Assembly: GCA_038496675.1 (NCBI GenBank)
Contig: CM076658.1
Span: 12,116,598 to 12,180,597 of the forward strand
DNA: 64,000 nt
Source: Rachycentron canadum
Lineage: Eukaryota; Chordata; Actinopteri; Carangiformes; Rachycentridae
Reading direction: 5' to 3'
Shown: in pieces, positions 12,979-24,900 of the stretch
How positions within the stretch are numbered: position 1 is the first letter of the stretch
Layout of the letters: the number at the start of each line of letters is the position of its first letter
Notes under the pieces: model-generated
The model's input: only the letters and a program-made list of their open reading frames with translations
The model's database searches: none
What the model was told of the DNA's origin: nothing
Translations under genes and position numbers: made by a program

Positions 12979-15900
12979 CTGCAGAACATTAACAGCACAA
13001 ACACACATCAGTGATCTTCAATTTATATAAGCCTGCAAATTAACAATAGGTGGTGAGAAATGTGAGCTTTTTCCACTTGTGTTAAAGGGTCAATACACCT
13101 TATTAGAACGATATTGAAAAAATGCCACAAGTAAGATTTATGTGTAGTGTACAATATTCATAGTGCTCATGATGGGGATAATCATCATTTGTTGTGTCCG
13201 ATCTGATCCTTAACTTCTGTTTTTGCTTTTTATTTGACAAGATTGTTTAACCACCTGCACACAAATACACAATTTGAGGATATTGATAATCTATTTATCA
13301 CTACACTTGTGACAGAGCTTTGTCTGTTATAACATGTGGTTATTATTACACTGTTTCATTATGTTACAGTTGTGTTTGTCATAAAATTTTTTCAAGCATT
13401 TATTAATGTTATCTCAATATGAAATGAGCCATTAATTAAAACAATTACACGATTACAATTGAGTGAGAGTGATGCTAAATGTACTACAAATATTAAACAA
13501 AATTTTGCTAGGTATTATTCCAGAGATGGGGGTGGTTGTGGGGGTCTTTTGGGGTCTATTTCCAGATGGGGAATAATACACAGTTGGTGATTTTCTGTCA
13601 GGCAGGAGAAGGTGGGATTGACTCAGAATGAACTACAATTGCCGTGTTGATTGTAATGAGGGATCATGCAAGTCAGTGAAATGGTGTGATTCATTGGTGT
13701 GTTTTTAAATAGTGTTTGGCCAATGTATGGCAAGGAATAGTGAACTACATCCAGCTTTGGCTACAGATACTTGCTTTGGAGATCAACTGGTTTTGGTTAA
13801 GTTCATGACATTTGTAATTCATTAATTCATTGATTCATCTTGAATACAAATCAGATTATGAAAGTTGAGGATATTAACCAGGTTCCTGGTAAATGCTAGG
13901 AATGGCATATTATTGAGCTTTAAATTATTAAAAACATATTTATTGATAATGAATGAAGGAATGAATAAATTAATGAATAAAAACATCATATAATTATATA
14001 ACCTAAGTGTGTCTTTGTACACAGTCATGTACATTTGTGGTAAAATTAGAGAGCTTAAAGGTTCTGGACATGGATGGACAAGTACACGTTCACATTTAAT
14101 CCAGTGCAATCTGCTGCTTGCATGCATATGCATGCAAGCATGGTCAGTGGGGAATTGGGGGAAAGAGCAGAAATTTATAATTTCACTCACATTCACAGAG
14201 CAGAGGCCTCTGCCATTCAACTAACTACACACTAAATCTCCTCAGGGAAGGAAAAACAGTCTGCATCTGGCCACCAGATCTTTCCTTGCCACTCTTCCAA
14301 AGAATTCCCACTTCCCTCTTCCCCACACAGGTCTTTTCCATGTCAGATTCTGCCTTCTCTGAGACATGTGGTTACTCTGCTGACAGCAAATTCTCTAGTG
14401 GTTGGCGTGCAAAGTCTCAGTGAGCAGCTAGAGTATAAAATGTCACAAGCAAATGGGATGTAGAGTCTTATTCTGATGTGCACAGATCTAGCTAGTATTC
14501 CCCACAGTGGAGCCTGGTGCAACAGAATCATAGAAGCTTATGATATTCTGTTCACCAGGCTTAGGTTACACTACGTCTCTGAACCTCAAACAAAAGTTGC
14601 TCTGAAAAATATGAGAAAATAACAAAAAGCAATTTGATAAAAATTGCACTGTTTTCCTGATGAAGTTCAAAAAGCAGTGCAATAGTAATGCTACAGAACT
14701 CTCTCAATGGTAGCAGCTTTTTGAAAAAGTCCTTCACACTTTCATGAAAATTATTTCTCCCAAAGAAATGCAAATTCCAACTAATGACTTGTGCATGCTG
14801 TGAAAAAAGCTCCTGCAGCAGCAAAGCCACAGATGCCTGGTGCGCCCCATTGTAGCTGTGACAATATGGCAGTAATAATCTATCAATTTACATCAAACTA
14901 AAGATCGATTTTTCTGCTGTTTTAAAAAGGTAACATAATAAAAATGACAATATGGAGCTGTAAGCCAATCAAGCGTATGCTGCACCGGAGCCATTTTGCT
15001 TCCTAACCTGAACAGCTATAATGTTATGCTAATAAAAAGGTAGATGACCTCACACTGGATTCGTGTTTGACAGCAACACAGACAGGTTGACATTCCGATT
15101 TATTTGAATAGATCAGGAAATACAGTCTGCATACAGACCCTCTACACTCTCCACACTGACGCACAAAGTATACCACACTAAAGCTGTGATGAATAAAATC
15201 TCACCCTGTATGGTCCAAACAGCCTCTTCTTCACCTCCAAACGGTACTCTCTTGCTTTTCCTTCATCACTCATGTCTGTTGCTCTCAGACGCAGGATTTC
15301 ATACACTCGTCTTGCGTGTTTCTGTCGAGGGGGGGGGGGGGGATTATTTAAATAATTTTTCATGTAATTATTTTCAATGTATCATGTACTGTATATGTCT
15401 CAACAGAGCGTAACTTGCTTCTCTACAGTGTTTACAGGAAGTCAAACTATTCTGGGCTTATGATAAATCAGGTCTCAACAAATCTCTGATTTGAGGAAAA
15501 AACAATGTTTTGTCTGTTTACGTCAGAGATTCCACGCTAAATGAACCAACACAGAATCAAATAGTATTTAGGGCAAACAGAGTTGCTAAACATGGGAAAA
15601 CAAAGTTCTCATTTGAAGGGTGAATTAATCTGGTAAAAATAAGTAATGATTAGATTTGGACAATGCATTTATTGTAATATATAAAAATACTGCATTACAT
15701 AGTGCAGTGAGTCAAAAAGTGAATCACAGCACCTGTAAAGACCCACAGATTCTCTGAAGCTTTAGAGAAGGTTCTTGTTGCTGGATCTGCAACTCATTCA
15801 ATAAATGATTAACCATTAAAGTAATTTATAATGCCAAAAATTTGCCAGTTCCAAATTCTTAAATGTGAGGGGTTTATGCTTTTCTCTAAAAATCACTGTT

Positions 15901-18900
15901 CAGTTTGTTTTTTTTAATTGCAGTTTTTGAATATTTGGGGGGGTTTGACTGTTAATCAAACAAAACAAGCAACATTAAGACACAACTTGAGCTCTCGAAA
16001 TAATTATGAGCTTTTTTCACCATTTTCTGACATATTTATAGACTCAACAATTTATTTGGTCAAAAAGTGATTAATCAAACAGCTTCATGCAGCACCTTGT
16101 TGATTTTCAGCTTGTCTTGAGCCTCTTTGATCATGTCTGCTGAGAAGCCGAGGTGCAGCTTGTCGACAGCAAATGATGGCAGGCCTTGACAGAGTTTGAC
16201 CAGCACATAGTCTCTCAGCTTCACGTAGTTCTCAGAGGGGTCTTCGGCTGGAAACAAACATCACAAAACAATTAAATAATTATTAGTTAATAGTGATACT
16301 CTCGTAAATGACACATGATTCAGTACATGTTGTAGTTATATTGTGGTTAGTTTGCATACGTGTATGTGTTGCAGAGCAAATCATTTTATGCCTACCAAAA
16401 AACATATTTTGAGTCCATTTAAAACATTTGAGAAGTTAGTTGAGAAGTTCTTATAAACAACAGTGAAAAAAATATTACTTGTCCAGATGAACCGCGAACC
16501 TTCTGCCTATTCAACAGCTAAATTTTAAAGTTCTATCTTGAAAAGGATTCCTCTCTGAAAGGAAAGGAGCTGGGATGCCTCTTTAGTATTCATCTTCTGT
16601 CTCTATGAAAAGCAACTATTTCGATCCAACTAGTTTCAATAGAGCCTCAGCACATTCTGGTATACATGCCAGCCCTCCAAATTAACTCACCCCCTGGATC
16701 CACCAACTGCTGAGAAAAATCATTTAAACTGTTCGTAGGTGACACAAGGATTTTAGATTAAATGTTTATCCACGCCTTCTTCAACACAGTAAACATCTTT
16801 TTTTCTTTTCTTTTCTTTCTCTTTTTTTTTTTTTTTTTAAATCAGATACTCACCTGTGATGTCTTGTACCTTGGGCAGGCTGCAATAAAATCTGTGCACC
16901 GCCTCCAGGAGCTGAGCTCCGTGTCCCTCTCCTTGGAACGGAGGAAGGATCAACATTTGGCTGTTTAGTTAAAGGGCAAAGAGATGCAAACATAAAACTA
17001 GTGAGGAAACAGGTTTGTTCAAAACCACTCATAGAAACAAATTTAAGGGAACCAAGTAGTGATTCTGAGCATTAAGCGAAAGCCTGATTGAAGGCAGGAA
17101 ATAATAGAATGTTATACTGATCCATCAATGAATCAAATCAAATCACATCAAAAGCTTATCTATAAAGTTGTTTTCACATACAAATCACTCTGGTTTGGTA
17201 ATGAAACAAAATCTGGTTGAATAGTTGGCTATATAAGCCAGTAATTTGGGTCTCTTTGGGAAGAGGATAAAGAAATGTATAATTTTCCACTCCTTTTTCA
17301 TACAAAAGAATAGGAAGGCACGTGCTGCCCCAGCAATTACCTTACACGTGGTCGGGTTTTGTCTGGGTACACGTAGTAATTATAAACTGTCATGTAACCA
17401 ACAGTTGCGTAGAGAGTCTCCCCATCTTTATTGTACTTTTCAAATCTGCAGATAAAACACAAAGGCAAACAGGTCAATTACAGGCACACTCCCATCCAGT
17501 GACCATTTTAGCCTCTCTGTTCTCGTGCCCACCCTTCACCCCCCAACGTCAGCATGTTAGAGCAGCCAGGCCCCGATTGGTACACCTGCTACAACCTGAA
17601 TACATTATGCACTTAATTGGAGTACTACAACTAAGAGGAAGAGAAGGGGTTGGAGGAGGGACTGAGCTCCTCAAAATCACTTCAGTCCATTTTCCCCATT
17701 GTCAGTATTAATAGGTGCCAGGGTAAAGAAAACACTGGCAGAGGCTCTTTTTACTGTTAAGACATTGTTCAGTGTTTCAAAAGACAACAGTATTCAATTC
17801 AGCTCTTGCCCCTGAAAAATCTGAAAAGGGCTTTTGGCACAAAGGAAGCTCTTGCCTGATCAACAATTCTCCTACGGGGGAAATATAATCAAACTGGCCT
17901 GGTAATTGGTCACAAGCGCCTCAAAGGGGGGCTTTGTTTTTCAATGACACAATAAAGGCTTTAGTGTAGGGGTGGGTGCAACAGGGGTGGTGGTGGGGGG
18001 GTTTGATGTCAATTAAGGAGGGCACTCACACAAGAAAGAAGTCCCAACGATCGTCATCTGCATCGATGAAACTGGCAGTCTCTATGAACCACATGAGGAA
18101 GGTCTGCAGGCGCTCATGGTGCTCTTGGAATCCCGGACAGGTAATATCAGCCTGGGGGCATTTGGCAAAAACAATTATTTGAGATGATTTAGAGTTAAAT
18201 CTCACCCCTGCCATCTGATTACCAATAACTATGACATGTTAGAAGCTGATAATAAAATCTAAAAGGCTTCCTGGATTGCTTAGATGAGGCGGTAAATGAC
18301 TTTCATACCTTGTGAATCTGGTATGTGAGCTCTCCTGCCTCCTCGCTGTGGACTGTGTACGTGTGAAGCAGGGTGCCAAAGGGCTTGAAATTGGCCTCCT
18401 TCTCCAGCAGTGAGATGAAGTCGTCAGTGTTGCAGGTGAACCCAGCAGGAACAATTTCCCGGATCTTCCCCTCAACATCATCAGACTGGATAAGACAATG
18501 TGAATGAATTTAGTGATTCAACAAACAGATCAGGTTGATAAAGAAGAATGTAGCCTGTACTTGTAGGACACATTTCCATAAATGCAACCAGTAATGCGTT
18601 ATGAAACAAATTTTAATTTTTAATGCACTTTGCATTACAGATTTCTTTTTGATAAAAAATACTGTTCTTAAAAAATGAAAGTCAGCAAAATAACTTATGA
18701 AATAAAACTGGAAGCATACATGTTTTGTGTCAGTGAAAAGAAAACCATTAGGCAATTAAAACTGTCAGCTGAGCAGAGACCACAGCAGCACCCTCTGCAG
18801 TGAAAAGACCACTTAAATCAGTACATTTACTACTTATGTTAAGCCATGAATATGTGATGAAGTTGCCACAATAAACGCATTTCTGCTTCTCACTGAGAAA

Positions 18901-21900
18901 TAAAATCTTATGAATTGATCTCAACTTAACAAACCTTTGGGCATCCATAATAGAGGCCTCTCCTCTAATCCTGCCAAGTGAACCCAATCAAATGAATTTG
19001 CCCCTGCGTTTTCAAAGAGCCTCAGAGACAAAGGGGCCCTCCCCTTGGACTTTTTACTCAGTGCAACGTGTGGTTAGTTCAGCTGTAATGTTTGCATTGT
19101 ATCCATTTCCACAAGGATTGACATGAGAACACTTTGCTAAGCAGCCCTTTCACACCATTTACATGTGTGATGGCCATTATGTCGGCACAGAGACCCTTGC
19201 TGCTCAGCATTGAAAACTGGGAAATGAAGAAGGTCTGAGCAAAATGCACTACAAAAGGCTAATACAACATACTGCTAATTCCCCGCTTTCAGACATCAGC
19301 TAATATCTAACTGGAAGTAATGCACCTGCAGCTGAATGCCTCTTAACCATTGTAATTGTTCAGCCACATTTCTAAGGAACAAGGAGCATACTTAAAAGGC
19401 CATGGACAAACAAGTCCCTTTATCCAAGGCACTCTCCTACATACTAGACACTAAATTGCACAGCCTTCCAGAATAGATGCCTTAGTTTGGCATGAATATA
19501 ACTTAACAATCTACCTTTAGAACATTTTCTTAATGTCTTTGATTTCTAACAATAAGCACAAAGACAGTATAAACTAGCTAATTTGTTGTGTTGTTATTTT
19601 ATCTCTTTAATCGACTCCAAAGACCCTACTACATTCAAAATTCAGTGCATTTTCTGTTTTTTTTTTTTCGTACAGTCCTAATTTAAAAAAATTAGGTAAA
19701 ATTATGTTGACACATACAACCACTAGACAGAGTGAGTAGTGTCCTTCATTTTGCTGTCCATGTGCACAAAGAGTCTGGCAGTAAAAGGAGTGTTTTCTAT
19801 GAGAAGTCCAGTAGTATGTGTTTTTTGGCTGATTTAAAGGGGAGAAGGTGATTTTTGATGAGAGTCTTGTATCAACGTGGCAGCTGCATAAACTCCATCT
19901 CTACCTCCCCTCGTCTCCTGCTCTCTTCTGTCACCAGCTGCACCGCACCCCGACCGTCCACATGCACTCAGAGACAAACACTCTTCAGATGCAGCCTGAA
20001 CTCTGCTGCTCCCCTCACTCTCTACCTCTACACCAGCTGCACTCAAACCCTTAACAAGGTGAACACTCAGGGGTCAACGCTGAACACTAAGTAGTGGCAC
20101 ACGGAGACAGGAAGCCAGCCATCACGTTTCAGTTTGAATATCAGCTTCAAACTATGTTCCCTAAAAGTCTAATGGCTCTCTTTATGTTTAAAAACAGTGA
20201 ATTGGTTGCCATGGTGTTTTTTTTTGGAGGTGCCAGAGATGAAAGCGATCCTCATCACTGCTATGTGAAGGAAGGAAGGAAGGAACCATCACTGCTATAT
20301 GGGGTTATTCATAATTTGAAAGCATCTGCAGAAACACCAAATCTCCAAGTTCAAAGATTACACCACTACCACCAGTTGAAGACAACATTGTCCAGTATGG
20401 GGCCCCCTGCTGTCTCCAGACAGGACAGATGTCCCAGAGTTGAATCATCTGACCTCAATAGGGGCCCTGGCTAATTCTTGTACTCATTCTGCACGTTTGC
20501 CACATTGACAACTTCAGGAAATATTCAAAGCAGCCAGTGGCCTTTTGTGAAGTCTCAGGAAAGGAGAAAACAGGACAAGTATTTCGCTTTACTGTCCGTT
20601 TTGTCCAAATACTTGCTGTTGATATGTTAATTACTAGTTTGGCAATTACTGAAAGGCAGAAAGTTGTACATACTAAGCAGTCCTACTCTCAGAGGGAGAC
20701 TGGAACCAGCTGTTAATCTGATTTAATTAATAAATTAATCACTATATAAACTTGGTGTCTGTTTAAAAAACTGAATCTAAACCTATTGAAAATCAGTTTA
20801 CAGATATTCACCTGCAAAGATTTTGATCGTCAATGGCTTGAGCAGCAATTCCCTCTTGGAAATGTATATACAAGATATCCAACCGTGTCACATTACTCCT
20901 CCTGCTGATTCAATCACACAAGCCTCAGAAAATCAATGTCTCATGTTAGACTCGGCGTACAAAACCGCTTAAAACTCTTGTCTTCCGTCAGGGAGGAGTA
21001 GGATTAGTATACTGACATAGGGGGCCATGTTGAGATGTGATTTACTCTAACAAAACTGGAGATTTCTGACAGGAATAATGTCACCACCAAGAGAGGCCCA
21101 GAGTTACTTCAGTAAGTGAAGAAACAAGAAACTGCCACTAAACAAACACAAAAGAGGTCTATCCAGTCCACTTAAAAAATAATTCATCACACATTTCTTT
21201 TGTCTTAAAATTATGGCAGCAACCACTCAGTAAAGCTTTCTAATGTTTGTCTATCAAAGTCACAGTTTGATACACTAAACTTCTTCTCATCTATTCATCT
21301 ATTGTGCTGTATTTTGATGTGTTGTTACAGATTTTCAACGTGTTTGGCAAATAAGACAAAATCCTTGTAATTTTCACTTTTGCCATCGTCTGCTATTAGT
21401 TTTCCAAAAGCACAAATTACATGTGACTCAAAAACTAATATTTTCTCAACTACACTCAAAATACACCAAACATCTCATATTACCAATTGGACATTTTTGA
21501 GGGTGAGTCACAGTGGAGGCAAGTAGGCCATTTTGGCAGTGATCTACAGGATCAACAGCACCACAGACTGCAGCCAACAAACTGTCAAGTTAGGGCAACA
21601 AAAAACTAAATATTATAACCTTCGTGGGAGTTGGGAGTTTTTATATTATACTGTCTTAGTTTTAAGGGTTGGTGTGTTTCTGATGATGTGTAGTGTTTGG
21701 CTTATACAAAATGTAACATTTTTAGCATGCTTTCCAAAAAGCTTAATTCAGGTCTCAGACCATCAAGCCATCTTCTACTTGATAATGTTCAACCACCAAC
21801 TGTCTAATGCACAGTGTCCCTTGGCCATGACATCCTGTAGCCCCTTCAGAGAGTCCACAGACCTCATGACAGCCTGATCACCGACATCTTCCTCAGACAA

Positions 21901-24900
21901 TATGCTCGAGACAAACTACAGCTGTGCCATTTTTTGCCCCATTCATTTTTTTGTCTTCAATGATTGATCTCACAGCCTTCTAAAATGTGTCTTGTATATT
22001 CCCCCCAATTGTTATTCCTCATATTTTGATATGCTTGGAGCAAACAAATTACTTTTTACACGCAGCAGATGCAGGCTCCCACTGGATACTTGTTATCAGC
22101 CACCAGAAGAATGAAAATCCAACATTCACCCACTGTTATGCTTTAGTTTGCTCAGCCTTGGTCTTCAGCTGCTAGATGCTTGACTTGACTTCCAGGGTTG
22201 GTGTGAGACCTATTTTGACTTTAACTAAAAATCATTAGTTTTCCAGTTGTGACATCACACAGAGAGGTGATTAAATATGGCTTGCTTTAAAGATGAAAAG
22301 CTTCACCTCTAACACTCATCTTCATCATTTAAAATACATAACTATGAGAGAATTACAGGGAATAAGCATAACAGGTAAACTTTTGGGGGGAAAAAACAGA
22401 ATATTTCAGCTGGTGGCAGAGTATTTTCACGATACCCTAATATTTGTGCATGTTAAGGCATATTTTCTTCATAAAGTTAGATTCATCACCATCACAAAAA
22501 CACTACAAAAACACAAGCAAAGAAAGCAGTGATCTTGCTGCAGCACTAGTAGTCACACTGAAAGATGCAACACCTTCTAAATGATAAGAAAAGAAATGGA
22601 CCTTACCTCTACACAATCAAATGTCTCAGTAACTTTTGAGGAGTATTTCACTTTGAAGAGAGTGCTCAAGTTTCCAGCGGTGTAGAACAGCTGTATCTGA
22701 AGACCTTTGTATCCAAATGCAACCTCACTGCAGACAAAATAATTAACACTATTATAAATAATTGTCGTTATACATTTTTTAAAGCTAGGACAGTGGCAGT
22801 GACGGAAAAGCAATAAAAGAGCTGTTTTAGGTCATGTGTGGTCCAGGATGCATTCATATTAAGAGGAGATGAAACAAACATCTGATTAGTCTTATTCAAT
22901 TAATTTCATTAAATATACACCTGGAGTGGATGATAAATGTTTACTGTAGGTCTGGCCATTTCACTGTGTTGCATTGTTTCTTTCACCATCACATCACTGG
23001 CAGTTTATAGCAAAATAGACTTCATCATTATGCAACTGTGTGATTGAGCTTTACTAGCAATTACTCTTGCTGAAATAATTAATGCCCCAATTACTGAGTT
23101 CCCTTTGAGCTGATTGCAGCAAGTGCAAAAATAACCAATCCTAGTTTTGACTAATTTGGAAATGCAATTTAGAGCACAACGACATGCTGCTGCAAGCCTA
23201 CATACAGACACAGGTGTTACTGCCAACAATTTAGACTTGCTTGGGATCAATAGCAATGCTGCTCTTGTGTAGCATATTAGGGCAATAAAGTGAATCTTTG
23301 CAGCTTTTTGTGGGGCTAAAATAACATGCAAGACAGGTTACTGTTCATGTTGGCCCTTTGTGTGTTTGACACTGCAAGCTCCACTTTATGACCTCTATCA
23401 GGACTACAAGGAAATATTACATATTGGTAACTACCTAGTCATGTTTGTTATTAAAGCCTCAGAAGATAATAAAGAAAAAGAAAAATAAAACAAAATATGA
23501 ATAAATCATAAGACCACTGAAAGATACAGATGGCTCACAAATTAAAGGAAACCCTGGATAAATCAGCACAATCAAAACAAATGCAGATGCCTCCATACAG
23601 GGAACAGCTCGCTCAACACCACTCTCATTTAACATTTGAATTGTTCATGACTAAGCTACAAAGAGCTTCTGGAGAAATGTGGATAATGATATTTCTACAT
23701 GTCCAATGCAAATGCTTTCAACATAGTTGGCTTGAAATACTTCACCAATGTTTAATCAATCCATTGCTAATGGCATTCAGTCCACAGATCTCAACCCAAC
23801 CTAACCCAATATCACTCCACGTCATGAAAACACCAAATAAAGGAATACTTTTTGGGTTTGTTCATCCCTCTGATAGACTGGAAGAATCTATGACAAGGAA
23901 GCTGTGAAGCAACAATAGTTTGTCACTCATCCGTATGTGAAAACAAGAAATCTGTAGTGTTGTCAGACATTCGACAAGATTAACATATTGACAGGCTGTA
24001 GGGTTAGTTTGGTGCACAGCCTGCTAACTGCGAGACTGTGAAGAAAGGAACACTAGCTTGAATGGTACTGATGTCCCATGATATTTTACCTGTTTAACTC
24101 ATAGCATTAAACAAAATTCTTATTGTTGGTTACCAGTGAAGCAGTTAATGAAGAATAACACATTCAATGGAATATATGGGTTGCGGGGAAACGGAATAAA
24201 AACAAGCCAACTTTCTGACATATAGACAATTTGGATAATTACATAGATAATTTGGAGCAATACTCACTCATCTCCAAAAATTTGGTGGCTGTACTCAGGG
24301 TGGAACGTAGTGCCATCATCTTCAACATCCTCTGGAAAGCGAACTGAGAGGAAAAATAGACATCGTTCAATTAATTAATCAATGGACAAGATGCTGTCAT
24401 TGGACATTAAGGATATAACAATACGTTTTTATAATACAATATGAACAGAAGGTTGACCTGCTACTTCTGTTGTCATTTTCACTGTATAAAGGAGTGCAAT
24501 AATAACATGCAATAATAATGCAGATGACGTCAGACACAGGGAGAAAGAATCAGAGTAACATTTAATATTTCTTTACTACGAAAAGTGCTACAAATTTCAT
24601 CCATATAACGTGCTTAAATACAATGTGAAAATTCTTAGTATCGATACAATCGATTATTTACCTTACAAATTGATTTTAGATCAATATACGTCCCCCATGA
24701 AGGACAACTTGCCAAGCGCCTATCGATGTAGTTGCATCGTAGGAATATAAATCGATACATCAACGTAGTCGATGGATCATCGATCATCTATGTACATTAC
24801 CATATACACATATACAAAACAAATACAATAAAAGAAAAAACATACCAAGCTTCAAGCATATTGCTTCATTGGTGTCACACTTGTATTCAGCTAGTTTTTT

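Noticed and set aside
13822..14220. 132-codon minus-strand open frame in hat1 intron 10
   Set aside because: Low-complexity, Asn/Ile/Phe-rich translation of AT-rich intron; it includes the palindrome and has no family resemblance.
17322..17711. 129-codon plus-strand open frame
   Set aside because: Partly antisense to hat1 exon 7; the conserved protein lies on the minus strand.
20094..20474. 126-codon plus-strand open frame in hat1 intron 4
   Set aside because: Includes a GGAA microsatellite translated as Lys/Glu/Gly; no recognisable domain.
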